Source: DATGLG01 sp035294245 (GTDB lineage Bacteria; Pseudomonadota; Alphaproteobacteria; JACZXZ01). Taken from it: a stretch of 64,000 nt of DNA. The position numbers and the translations under genes are program-made. Under the pieces are notes generated by a model. It did not search any database. It had not been told where the DNA came from and worked only from the letters and a program-made list of their open reading frames with translations. The DNA lies in assembly GCA_035294245.1 (NCBI GenBank), contig DATGLG010000068.1:124001-188000 (forward strand), in the 5' to 3' direction. This document shows, piece by piece, positions 34,487 to 44,505 of this stretch (the first letter of the stretch is position 1; each line of letters opens with the position of its first letter).

Positions 34487-35143
34487 TTGGTACCGAGGCG
34501 GGGGCGCCCCCGCGCCTACGATCCCGACGCCGCCCTGGCGCGGGCGATGGAGACCTTCTGGGACGCGGGCTACGCCGCGACCTCCCTTGACGATCTCAGC
34601 GCGGCGACGGGAATGAATCGGCCGAGCCTTTACGGCGCCTTCGGCGACAAGCGCGCCCTCTATCTGGAGACCCTGGAGCGCTATCGCGCGGCGGCGCGCG
34701 CCGCCCTCAAGGAGACGCTCGCCGGGGACCGCCCGCTCCGCGAGGCGCTCCGCCACCTCTACGCGACGGCCCTCGCCCTCTATTTTTCCGGCGAGCACGG
34801 TGCGCGCGGCTGCTATCTGATCGGCACGGCGGCGACGGAGGCCGTGCTCGATCCCGCGGTGCGCGCGGCCCTGGCCGAAGCCCTCGGCGAGATTGACGCG
34901 GCCATCGAGGCGCGCATCCGCTTGGCGCAGCGGCAGGGTGAGCTCCGCGCCGATGCCGATTCCGCTGCCTTGGCGAGGCTCGCCGCGGCCGTCCTCCACA
35001 CGCTTGCGCTCCGCTCGCGCGCCGGTGAGCAACGCGCCGCTCTCGAGGCGACGGCCGCCGCCGGAATCGATCTCATCTGCGGCCGGCCTGCCGTCAAGCC
35101 GGGATCGCGGCGACACCTGCGCCGCCGCGAGGGAAGCTCGTGA
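34475..35143 (+). CDS. TetR-family transcriptional regulator
   Basis: This 222-residue repressor has an N-terminal helix-turn-helix (residues about 20-65, 'GYAATSLDDLSAATGMNRPS', 'LYGAFGDKRALYLETLERY') and an all-helical ligand domain ending with a basic tail. It resembles the AcrR/NemR-like group that senses electrophiles. It is divergent from a GST gene and its start codon lies in an inverted repeat. The stop codon touches the large dispersed repeat at 35141. Confidence 0.88.
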   Translation: MVQKLVPRRGRPRAYDPDAALARAMETFWDAGYAATSLDDLSAATGMNRPSLYGAFGDKRALYLETLERYRAAARAALKETLAGDRPLREALRHLYATALALYFSGEHGARGCYLIGTAATEAVLDPAVRAALAEALGEIDAAIEARIRLAQRQGELRADADSAALARLAAAVLHTLALRSRAGEQRAALEATAAAGIDLICGRPAVKPGSRRHLRRREGSS

Positions 35144-35312
35144 TTAACGTCCCTCATTTCGATTCCCCCTGTCGCCCCGGCCGACCCCGGACCTGATCCG
35201 GGGGAAGCCCGGGCCCATGGCGCAATGGCATCATATGGGCCCCGGATCGCGCCGTGCTCCCGCACGGCTTGTCCGGGGTGACGAATAAAACGGATGCAAC
35301 TGTCGGATTCGC
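35141..35312 (+). repeat. Dispersed ~170-bp repeat, copy B
   Basis: This is an inverted match to 10405-10571, about 24.6 kb away. It includes the conserved hairpin GCCGTGC-TCCC-GCACGGC (35251-35268) and the end block ATAAAACGGATGCAACTGTC. Nothing gene-like is seen in the rest of the 35144-35514 gap. Confidence 0.85.
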
Positions 35313-35514
35313 TCCACGAGGGTCCGATAAGGCTGCCTATCCTATTGCTGGAAGCGGCAACCCCGATGCCGCTATAACCGTTCAGGCATTGCCGGCCGAG
35401 CGTCAGACGGCGCGAGCGAATTCGATATTCGTGGCGCTCCGTTGGGATTGTCGACCGCCTCCGCGTGGGCGGGAAATCGGGCCGGAATTGGCTTCAAAAG
35501 CGAGAGGATACGCA

Positions 35515-35994
35515 ATGGCGATTGCCAAGAACACGATCTGCCTATGGTACGACAAGGACGCAGAGGCTGCAGCCCGCTTCTATGCTGCGACGTTTCCCAA
35601 CAGCTCGGTGGGCGCCATCCACCGCGCTCCCAGCGACTACCCGTCCGGCAAGGCGGGCGATGTGCTGACGGTCGAGTTCACCGTCGCCGGCATCCCCTGT
35701 CTCGGCCTCAATGGCGGCCCCGCGTTCAAGCATAACGAAGCCTTCTCGTTCCAGATCGCCACTGATGATCAGCAGGAGACCGACCGCTACTGGAACGCCA
35801 TCGTCGGCAATGGCGGCCAGGAAAGCGCGTGTGGTTGGTGCAAGGACAAATGGGGCGTCTCCTGGCAAATCACGCCGCGCGTGCTGACCGAGGCGCTCGC
35901 TGCCGGCGGCGATGAAGCAAGGCGCGCATTTGAAGCGATGATGGAGATGAAGAAAATTGACGTCGCCGCGATCGAGGCGGCGCGGCGCGGCTGA
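35515..35994 (+). CDS. VOC-fold PhnB-like protein
   Basis: This 159-residue protein is of the PhnB/3-demethylubiquinone-9 3-methyltransferase-like domain type. 'ICLWYDKDAEAAARFYAATF' and 'VEFTVAGIPCLGLNGGPAFK' are the repeated beta-alpha-beta elements, and 'CGWCKDKWGVSWQITP' is the family's conserved C-terminal block. GCGAGAGGA precedes ATG 35515. Annotations as a methyltransferase for this family are doubtful, and it is better called a VOC superfamily protein of unknown reaction. Confidence 0.85.
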   Translation: MAIAKNTICLWYDKDAEAAARFYAATFPNSSVGAIHRAPSDYPSGKAGDVLTVEFTVAGIPCLGLNGGPAFKHNEAFSFQIATDDQQETDRYWNAIVGNGGQESACGWCKDKWGVSWQITPRVLTEALAAGGDEARRAFEAMMEMKKIDVAAIEAARRG

Positions 35995-36015
35995 GGGATC
36001 CTTTATCCCTAAGCC
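35989..36015. terminator. Possible bidirectional terminator between convergent genes
   Basis: GGCT-g-AGGGAT-CCTTT-ATCCCT-a-AGCC forms a hairpin that includes both stop codons of the convergent VOC and permease genes. There is no long T tract on either side. Confidence 0.45.
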
Positions 36016-36671
36016 GTCCCGGCGATGCGGCGCGCCGTGCGCGCCTCGAGCCGGCGTACCCAGCGGCTCAGGGCGAAGCAGATGACGAAATACATGACCG
36101 CGAGCGCCGTGTAGAGCGCGATCGGCCGCTGCTCCCGGGCGTTGATGATGTTGGTGGATTGAAACACGTCGGAGACGCCGATGATGCTGGCGATCGTCGA
36201 ATCCTGAAACGCGATGATGCTCTGGGTCAGGAGCGACGGCACCATGCGGCGGAGCGCCTGGGGCAGGATGATGAAGACCGTCACCTGAGCCGGCGTCAGC
36301 CCCGTGGCGAGGCCGGCGAGTCGCTGCCCCACGGCGATGGATTGGATGCCCGCGCGCACGATCTCGGTGAAATAGGCGACCTCGAAGGCGGCGAGCGCCA
36401 CGAGCGCGGCGTCGTAGGCCGAGCTCGGGCGGCCGGTGATCATCGGTCCCGTGTAATACGCCCAGAACATGATCATGAGGAGCGGGCTGCTGCGCAGGAC
36501 ATTCACGTAAGCGGTGACGGGATAATGGACGAGAGGAAAGCGCGAGAGGCGCCCCACCGCGAAGAGGCAGGCGATCGGCAGCGCGATGGCGACGGCGCTG
36601 ATCGTGAGGCGCAGGTTGTAGACGACGAAGGCGAAGAGGAGCGTGCCCAGATTGTCGAGAAGCGCTATCAT
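36009..36671 (-). CDS. Polar amino acid ABC transporter permease (second subunit)
   Basis: This 220-residue permease of the HisMQ/GlnP family has 'VVYNLRLTISAVAIALPIAC' and 'VNVLRSSPLLMIMFWAYYTG' early. 'VAYFTEIVRAGIQSIAVGQR' and 'ATGLTPAQVTVFIILPQALR' form the EAA coupling loop. The start ATG overlaps the stop of the preceding permease gene (ATGA). It is the last gene of the amino acid import unit. Confidence 0.9.
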   Translation of the reverse strand: MIALLDNLGTLLFAFVVYNLRLTISAVAIALPIACLFAVGRLSRFPLVHYPVTAYVNVLRSSPLLMIMFWAYYTGPMITGRPSSAYDAALVALAAFEVAYFTEIVRAGIQSIAVGQRLAGLATGLTPAQVTVFIILPQALRRMVPSLLTQSIIAFQDSTIASIIGVSDVFQSTNIINAREQRPIALYTALAVMYFVICFALSRWVRRLEARTARRIAGTA

Positions 36672-37390
36672 CCCTGCCCGCTCCCGCGGCGAAGGAAGCC
36701 CGGCACGCGCGTGTGGCGCTCCACGACGGCCATGATCCCCGCGACGCTCCAGGCGCAGGCGAGATAGACGCCCGTGCCGAGGGTATTGGACTCGATCCAA
36801 TGGAAGGTCTGGAAGCCGATCTCCTGGGTGAGATAGGAGGTCTCGACCACGCCGACGGTCATCGCCAGGGACGAGCTCTTGAAGACCGTGACGAATTCGG
36901 AGGTGAGGCTCGGCACGATGACGCGCAGCAGGAGGGGCGCGATGACATAGCGCTGCGCCTGCCACCAGGTGAGCCCGGTCGAGAGAGCGCCCCATCGCAC
37001 CTGGCGGCTCACCGCATTGAGCCCGGCGCGCACATGCTCGGCGACTTTCGCCGAGGTATAGAGCGAGAGCGTGAGGATGGCGCTGCCCATCTCCCAGCCG
37101 AGATGGAAGAGCTCCCGCCGCAGGGGCATCGGCAGGAGGCGCGGCAGCACGTAATAGACGAAGAAGAGCTGCACCAGGAGCGGGATGTTGCGGAAGATCT
37201 CGACATGAGCTGCCGCGAGAAGGCGGACGCTGCGATGGGGCGATTCGCGCGCGAGGCCGGCAAGGGTGCCAATGACGAGCGCCAGGACCCACGAGGCGAG
37301 GGAAAGCTCGATCGTCGTCAGCACCGCATTCAGCACCATCTCGCCATAGGGCTCGCGCCACAGCACCGACCAATCGAGTCCCGCCGGCAT
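36668..37390 (-). CDS. Polar amino acid ABC transporter permease (first subunit)
   Basis: This 240-residue HisMQ/GltJ-type permease has 'MVLNAVLTTIELSLASWVLA', 'FRNIPLLVQLFFVYYVLPRL' and the coupling loop 'AVSRQVRWGALSTGLTWWQA'. It has about five transmembrane helices. It overlaps the next permease gene by four bases and follows the binding-protein gene by 19 bases. The two permeases form the membrane channel. Confidence 0.9.
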   Translation of the reverse strand: MPAGLDWSVLWREPYGEMVLNAVLTTIELSLASWVLALVIGTLAGLARESPHRSVRLLAAAHVEIFRNIPLLVQLFFVYYVLPRLLPMPLRRELFHLGWEMGSAILTLSLYTSAKVAEHVRAGLNAVSRQVRWGALSTGLTWWQAQRYVIAPLLLRVIVPSLTSEFVTVFKSSSLAMTVGVVETSYLTQEIGFQTFHWIESNTLGTGVYLACAWSVAGIMAVVERHTRVPGFLRRGSGQG

Positions 37391-37409
37391 GCGCGCGCCC
37401 TCGCGCCGC

Positions 37410-38354
37410 TCAGCGCGGCGGCCAGGCGTTCATGACGACGAGCGTCTTGAGAGCCTCCGTCTGGGGAAACGGCGCCACGCCCTGCGGGCCGAAATATTTC
37501 TCGTAGAGCTTGTCCCAGCCGCCGCTCGCGCAGAGCCGCACGATGGTGAGGTCGACGATGCGCTTGAATTTCGAGCTCTCGGGCCGCAGCGGAAAGGCTT
37601 GCAGGAAGGTGTTGATCCCGGGATCGAAGACCCGCCATTTCGCCTTGTCCGCCGCCTTGTCCTTCATGCCATAGAGGATGGGTCCGTCGGAGCTATAGGC
37701 GTCGATGGAGCCCGTTTGCAGTGCGGTGAAGCCCTGGGGATGGTCGGGGAAGCCGACGGTCGTGACCGGCGGCTTGAGCCTCCCCTTCGCGTTGAGCTCG
37801 CGATAGGCCGCCTCCTCGAGCCCGCCCTGGGGAACGCCGATCCGCTTGCCCGCAAGGTCGGCAAGGGACTTGATCGGGCTGTCCGCCGGCACCAGCACCT
37901 CGGTCGCGGTGAGGAAGTCGGGCACGGAGAAGTCGACGACCTCGACGCGCGCCTGGGTGACGACCGTGGCACCCGCCTCCATGTCGATGGTGCCGTTCTG
38001 CAGCAGGGGAATGCGCGTCTCGCTCGTCACCGGGATGTAGTTGAGCTTGATCGAGCTTCCCAGCGCCTTCTCGACATTGGCGTGGATGGCCTGGGCGATC
38101 TCCGTCGCGAAGCCCACATATTTGCCCGCGGCGTCCTTGTAGCCGTAAGGCGGCGTCGCCTCGCGGGCGCCGAGGTTGAAGACGCCGGTGCGCTTGATCC
38201 GATCGAGCGTGTCCTCGCTGCCGGTCGCCCCTTGAGCCCGCGCGGCCCCCGGCATCGCCAGAGCCCCGAGACCGAGCCCGGCCGAGGCGACGAATCGCCG
38301 CCGGCTCACCATTCCTGCCGGTGCCGCCGTGTTGCTGTCTTTTCGCTTTGTCAT
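37410..38354 (-). CDS. Amino acid ABC transporter substrate-binding protein (SBP family 3)
   Basis: This 314-residue periplasmic receptor has a Tat signal 'VSRRRFVASAGLGLGALAMP', cut near 'ARAQ'. The family 3 fold shows 'PPYGYKDAAGKYVGFATEIA', the ligand-binding Arg in 'SETRIPLLQNGTIDMEAGAT' and 'LAGKRIGVPQG'. ATG 38354 follows GGGAGG, and the upstream in-frame ATG at 38378 is less likely. It is encoded between its ATPase and permease genes. The neighbouring DadA-like oxidase suggests a D- or imino-acid ligand. Confidence 0.9.
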   Translation of the reverse strand: MTKRKDSNTAAPAGMVSRRRFVASAGLGLGALAMPGAARAQGATGSEDTLDRIKRTGVFNLGAREATPPYGYKDAAGKYVGFATEIAQAIHANVEKALGSSIKLNYIPVTSETRIPLLQNGTIDMEAGATVVTQARVEVVDFSVPDFLTATEVLVPADSPIKSLADLAGKRIGVPQGGLEEAAYRELNAKGRLKPPVTTVGFPDHPQGFTALQTGSIDAYSSDGPILYGMKDKAADKAKWRVFDPGINTFLQAFPLRPESSKFKRIVDLTIVRLCASGGWDKLYEKYFGPQGVAPFPQTEALKTLVVMNAWPPR

Positions 38355-38407
38355 GTGAGCCTCCCGTTCAATATTCATATCCGCCGAGCCTTCGCCGGGC
38401 GGCGGAG

Positions 38408-39145
<738 letters not shown>

Positions 39146-39198
39146 CCGACTCCCTTGCCGCGCCCCACGGGCGCAGCGCTAAAAATCACGGCCCCATT

Positions 39199-40461
39199 CT
39201 AAGCGAAGCGGCCGGGCCGGAAAGGCGCGAGGTCGAGGCCGGCGGGCCGGCCCGCGACGAGTGCCGCGATCACCCTCCCCGTCATCGGCGCCCCGGTCAT
39301 GCCGACATGGCCATGGCCGAAGGCATAGAGCACGTCCGGGGAGCGGCGCGACGGGCCGAGCACCGGCAGGGAATCGGGCAGGCTCGGCCGGTGGCCCATC
39401 CAAACGGAGAGGCGCGCCGGCGAATAATGCGCGGCGAGGCCGGGAAAGAGGCGGCGGCCTTGCGTGAGCAGCATATGGGCGCGACGCCAATCCGGCGCCG
39501 CCTTAAGCCCGGCCAGCTCGACCGTGCCCGCGAAACGCAGCCCGCTCGCCATTGGCGTGACGACGAACTTGCCCTCGGCATCGTTGGTGGGCACGCGCGG
39601 TGCGACTTCCGGGTCGCGAATCATCAGGTGATAGCCGCGCTCGGTCTCGAGCGGCACATCATCACCGAGGGCCGCAGCCAGGCGCTTGGAATAGGCGCCC
39701 GCCGCCACCACCGCGGCATCCGCCGGCAGCTCTCCCGCCTCGGTGCGGATGGCGCGCAGTCGCGCGCCGTCGAGAGCGAAGCCGAGCGCGCGGGTGGCGT
39801 GGAGCGTGCCGCCGCGGCGCTGGAAGGCCTCGGCGAGCCTGGCGACCAGCCCCTGGGGATCAACCGTGTGCCCGTTCGCGGTGAAGAGGACGCCGCGGGT
39901 ATAGTCGCGCGAGAGCGCGGGATCGAACTGGCGCAGCGCGTCGGCATCGAGGGTTTCCCAAGTGATGCCGTTGCGCCGGCGCAGCTCGAGCGCCGCGTGA
40001 TCCTTGGCCAGCGCCCCGTCGGAGCGATAGACCACGAGATGGCCGAGGCGGCGGACGAGGTCCTGAGCGCCGGCCTCCTTCACCAGCGGCGCGAGCGCCT
40101 CCAGGCATGGGCCCAGGAGCCCGGCCAGGGCGCGCGCCTGGGCTTCGACCCGCCCTGGGGTTCCGGCGCGAATGAAGCGGATGAGCCACGGGGCGAGGGT
40201 CGGCAGATAGCGCCAGCGGATTGCCAGCGGTCCCAAAGGATCGCGAAGCCAGCCCGGCACCTTGCGCAGGGTCCCCGGCATGGCCATGGGCACGATCGAG
40301 GAGGAATTGAAGCAGCCGGCATTGCCGAAGGAGGCACCGCGGCCCGGCGGGTCGGGGTCGACGACGAAGACCTCGTGCCCGTCGCGCTGAAGATAGCTCG
40401 CCGTGGCGATCCCGACGATCCCGGCGCCGATGACGCCGACCCTCTTCCGCGACCCTGTCAT
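39199..40461 (-). CDS. FAD-dependent amino acid oxidoreductase (DadA-like)
   Basis: This 420-residue flavoenzyme of the DAO family has an N-terminal dinucleotide fold, 'VGVIGAGIVGIATASYLQRD', with the FAD-binding GxGxxG. 'GRGASFGNAGCFNSSSIVPM' is the DadA-type second block, and 'VWMGHRPSLPDSLPVLGPSR' and 'YAFGHGHVGMTGAPMTG' form the C-terminal FAD motif. It would oxidise a D-amino acid or cyclic imino acid to a keto or imino product. It is the first gene of the amino acid ABC unit, which points to uptake followed by oxidation. Exact substrate is unknown. Confidence 0.88.
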   Translation of the reverse strand: MTGSRKRVGVIGAGIVGIATASYLQRDGHEVFVVDPDPPGRGASFGNAGCFNSSSIVPMAMPGTLRKVPGWLRDPLGPLAIRWRYLPTLAPWLIRFIRAGTPGRVEAQARALAGLLGPCLEALAPLVKEAGAQDLVRRLGHLVVYRSDGALAKDHAALELRRRNGITWETLDADALRQFDPALSRDYTRGVLFTANGHTVDPQGLVARLAEAFQRRGGTLHATRALGFALDGARLRAIRTEAGELPADAAVVAAGAYSKRLAAALGDDVPLETERGYHLMIRDPEVAPRVPTNDAEGKFVVTPMASGLRFAGTVELAGLKAAPDWRRAHMLLTQGRRLFPGLAAHYSPARLSVWMGHRPSLPDSLPVLGPSRRSPDVLYAFGHGHVGMTGAPMTGRVIAALVAGRPAGLDLAPFRPGRFA

Positions 40462-40524
40462 CAGGGCTCGTCCCTCTCTCTGCCGATCATCGGTGCCACG
40501 GGCGCTGCCCGTGACCGCCGCCGA

Positions 40525-41043
40525 TCAGGCCGTGCCGGCGCTGCAGAGCTCCCAGCCGCCCGACTGGTGAGCGTAGAGAAGAATGTAGCGCTTGTCGCCG
40601 GAATGATCGACCAGCACCCGGAGATGATCCCCCGTGCAGGCGCCGGCGGCCTTGCCCGGCGCCGGCAAGTGCTTGGCCGCAGCACAGGTCGCGACGCTCT
40701 TGGGCAGGCTTGCCGCCTCGGCGGGGCGCGCGCCGTTGAGGGTGACGAAATAGGTTTCGACCTGGCCGCCCTTGACCGTCCCCTTCACGACGATGCGGCC
40801 GAAGCGGGACTTGTAGAGGCCGGCATCCTGGTCGCCGTCGTTGAGGCCCTGGGGCAGCGGCCGGAACGTGATCGCGGCGCAGGCGGGCGGCTCTTTCGCC
40901 TTCGACCAGGCCGAAGTACCCGGCAGCAGCAGCGCCAAGGCGGCAGCCGCGAGGCCGGTCGCCGCGGCCGCGCTGCACAGGCGACGGCGAAGAGCGCGCG
41001 TGGCGCGCATGCGATTCCGGTGGTGCTCGTCGATGACGGCCAT
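40525..41043 (-). CDS. Hypothetical secreted protein with paired cysteines
   Basis: This 172-residue protein starts at ATG 41043 behind GGGGAGGAAG. Residues about 20-46 form an extended basic and hydrophobic signal ('AATGLAAAALALLLPGTSAW'). The mature part has four or five Cys residues ('ACAAITF', 'ATCAAAKHL', 'GACTGDHL', 'ELCSAG'), suggesting disulfide bonds in the periplasm. No family is recognised. It precedes the DadA-like gene by 63 bases on the same strand and is divergent from the cyclase gene. Confidence 0.65.
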   Translation of the reverse strand: MAVIDEHHRNRMRATRALRRRLCSAAAATGLAAAALALLLPGTSAWSKAKEPPACAAITFRPLPQGLNDGDQDAGLYKSRFGRIVVKGTVKGGQVETYFVTLNGARPAEAASLPKSVATCAAAKHLPAPGKAAGACTGDHLRVLVDHSGDKRYILLYAHQSGGWELCSAGTA

Positions 41044-41195
41044 CTCTTCCTCCCCTTCAGTCGCGGCGATCGATTGCGATTCGCCGCCAAGGAGTGTTCG
41101 GCAAATCCGGCCTTCGCGCAAGGCCCCGATGCACCGCATCGCCTCGTCGCCGATCGGCTGCTGATTTCGCGCGCCGGGGACGCCATAATGGGCTC

Positions 41196-42419
41196 ATGCA
41201 CGACGCGCGTACGACCGAGCTCGTTGCCTGGCTTACCGAAGCAGGATTGGCAGGCCGTTCCGAGCGGGATCTGCTTGAGGGCTTCTGCGAGCGCGTTGTC
41301 GCCGCCGGCCTGCCGCTCGGCCGAGTCCAGCTCGTCGTCGATACCCTGCACCCCGTCTATGAGGGCCGCGTGGTCCGCTGGCAGCAGGGTGAGGCGGTGA
41401 CCACCGTCTCGGAATATGGCCGCTCGAACGAGGAAGGCCCGGCGGCGGTCGCCTGGCGGAGCAGCCCGTTCTACCATCTCCTGCAATCGGGCGAGTCGAT
41501 GCTGCATTGCCGCCTTGACGGCGAATCGCCTTACGACTTCCCGATCTTCGTGGAGCTGCGCGACGCCGGCATGACCGACTACATCGGAATCGTGACGCGC
41601 TTCAGCGAGGGCGGCGTGATCGGCGAGATGGACTGCGTCATGACATCCTGGGCCACCGCGGCGCCGGCCGGCTTCGAGGAGGCGCATCTCGCGGCGATTC
41701 GCGCGCTGGCGCCGTCGCTCGCCTTGGCGGTCAAATGCGTCTCGCTCGGCCAGATCGCTGGCACGCTGGTCGAGACCTATCTCGGGCGCGATGCCGGGCG
41801 GCGCGTCTTGAGCGGCCGCATCATGCGCGGCATCGCCGAGCGGATCGGCGCCGTGCTCTGGTTCAGCGATCTCCGCGGCTATACCCGGATTACCGACACG
41901 GCACCGCCCGAGCAGATCATTCCGCTGCTCAACGATTACGCCGAGGCGGTGATCTCGGCGATCCACGATGCAGGCGGCGACGTGCTCAAGCTGATGGGCG
42001 ACGGCATCCTCGCCATCTTCCGCGCCGAGGAGCGCCAGCGCGCCTGCAATGCTGCGCTTGCCGCCGCCTCGGCGGCCCGCCGCAACATCGACGAGCTCAA
42101 CCGCCGCCGCGCCCAGGGCGGCCTTCCCACCACCCACATGTATCTCGGCCTCCACGTCGGCGAGGTGTTCTACGGCAATGTCGGCAGCAAAGACCGCCTC
42201 GACTTTACGGTGGTCGGCCCCGCCGTGAACGAGGTGAGCCGCATCGCCGCGATGTGCCGCTCGGCGGACCAGGAGGTCCTCCTCTCCGATGCCTTCGTCG
42301 CTGCGGCGGGTGAGGAGCGCGGGCGCATCGTCTCGGTCGGGCGCTACGCGCTGCGCGGCGTCGGGCGGCCGCAGGAGCTCTTCACCCTCGAGCCGGAGCC
42401 GGAGCCCGAGGCCGGCTGA
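41196..42419 (+). CDS. Class III adenylate/guanylate cyclase with an N-terminal sensor-like domain
   Basis: This 407-residue cytoplasmic protein has an N-terminal region (1-200) without a classical motif. It is of the kind seen in alphaproteobacterial 'adenylate cyclase' proteins, with 'YGRSNEEGPAAVAWRSSPFY' and 'IFVELRDAGMTDYIGIV'. The catalytic domain (about 215-395) has metal-binding Asp225 in 'WFSDLRGYTRITD' and Asp269 in 'VLKLMGDGILAIF'. 'VVGPAVNEVSRIAAMC' gives the Asn/Arg transition-state residues, so the enzyme looks active. It makes cAMP or cGMP, and the likely specificity cannot be decided by eye. It stands alone and converges on the sugar ABC ATPase gene. Confidence 0.85.
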   Translation: MHDARTTELVAWLTEAGLAGRSERDLLEGFCERVVAAGLPLGRVQLVVDTLHPVYEGRVVRWQQGEAVTTVSEYGRSNEEGPAAVAWRSSPFYHLLQSGESMLHCRLDGESPYDFPIFVELRDAGMTDYIGIVTRFSEGGVIGEMDCVMTSWATAAPAGFEEAHLAAIRALAPSLALAVKCVSLGQIAGTLVETYLGRDAGRRVLSGRIMRGIAERIGAVLWFSDLRGYTRITDTAPPEQIIPLLNDYAEAVISAIHDAGGDVLKLMGDGILAIFRAEERQRACNAALAAASAARRNIDELNRRRAQGGLPTTHMYLGLHVGEVFYGNVGSKDRLDFTVVGPAVNEVSRIAAMCRSADQEVLLSDAFVAAAGEERGRIVSVGRYALRGVGRPQELFTLEPEPEPEAG

Positions 42420-42426
42420 GCCGGCC
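42410..42426. terminator. Hairpin at the cyclase stop codon
   Basis: GGCCGGC-TGA-GCCGGCC is a perfect 7-bp stem whose loop is the cyclase stop codon. It lies between convergent genes and may end transcription, but no T tract is present. Confidence 0.35.
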
Positions 42427-42440
42427 GCGGGGGAAGCGCA

Positions 42441-43538
<1,098 letters not shown>

Positions 43539-43605
43539 GCGTAACGCTCCTGTTCCGTCTTGACGCGCCGCTTTCACGCGCGGCCGTTCTCGTTTCCGTC
43601 TCGGA

Positions 43606-44505
43606 TCATCCCTTGGTGGCGCCCGCCGTCAGGCCGGCGATGTAATAGTCCATGAGGAAAGCGTAGATGACGAGCGGAGGTGCTGCGGCAAGCAGGCAGC
43701 CCGCCATCAGCATGCCCCATTGATAGACGTCGGCGCGGATCAGGCTGGTCACCGTCCCGACCGTCAGCACCTGCTGGCCGGAGCTATAGAGGAAGGCCAT
43801 CGGATAGACGAACTCGGCCCAGGAGACGGTGAAGGCGAAGATCATCGCCGCGATGATTCCCGGCAGCGCCACGGGTATGAAAATCTTGAACAGCATCTGC
43901 ATGTGATTGGCACCGTCGATCACCGCCGCCTCGTCGAGCTCTTTCGGGATGCTGGAGAAATAGCCGATCATGATCCAGGTGCAGAACGGCACCGTGAGCG
44001 TCGGATAGACCAGCACCATGCCCCAGAAATTATTGAGGAGGCCGAGCCCGCGCACGATCTGGAAGAGCGGGATGAAGAGCAGCGAATCGGGAATGAGATA
44101 GGTGAGGAAGATGCCCGTCGCGAGCATCCCCGAGCCCCAGAACTTCATGCGCGCAAGCGAGAAGGCAGCGAGCACGCTCACCACCATGGTGATCGCCACG
44201 ACGCACAGGGTGACGATCACGGTGTTCTTGAAGTAGATGGGAAAATCCGTCTGGAAGAGCAGCGTCTTGAAGTGCTCGAGGGTCACCCCGTCGGCGATGA
44301 TCCAGGGGCTCGTCGCCATCCGCGCCACCTCGGCGTTCGATTTGAGCGAGGTGACAATCATGTAATAGGGCGGCGTGAGGAAGAAGATCGCGAAGAGGAT
44401 CAGGAAGGCATAGGACAGGATCAAGGCCCAGCGCCGATTGCGCTTGAGGCTGGCGCGCAGGCCGATCCGGCGCTGCGAGCCGACGACGACGGTGCTCGCG
44501 GTCAT
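43606..44505 (-). CDS. Sugar ABC transporter permease (MalG/UgpE type)
   Basis: This 299-residue permease has six hydrophobic helices. 'LTPPYYMIVTSLKSNAEV' is near the N terminus, and 'IGYFSSIPKELDEAAVIDGA' is the EAA loop that contacts the ATPase. The C terminus ends at 'DYYIAGLTAGATKG', common in this family. The start codon overlaps the upstream permease stop by one base. It pairs with the other permease to form the channel. Confidence 0.92.
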   Translation of the reverse strand: MTASTVVVGSQRRIGLRASLKRNRRWALILSYAFLILFAIFFLTPPYYMIVTSLKSNAEVARMATSPWIIADGVTLEHFKTLLFQTDFPIYFKNTVIVTLCVVAITMVVSVLAAFSLARMKFWGSGMLATGIFLTYLIPDSLLFIPLFQIVRGLGLLNNFWGMVLVYPTLTVPFCTWIMIGYFSSIPKELDEAAVIDGANHMQMLFKIFIPVALPGIIAAMIFAFTVSWAEFVYPMAFLYSSGQQVLTVGTVTSLIRADVYQWGMLMAGCLLAAAPPLVIYAFLMDYYIAGLTAGATKG

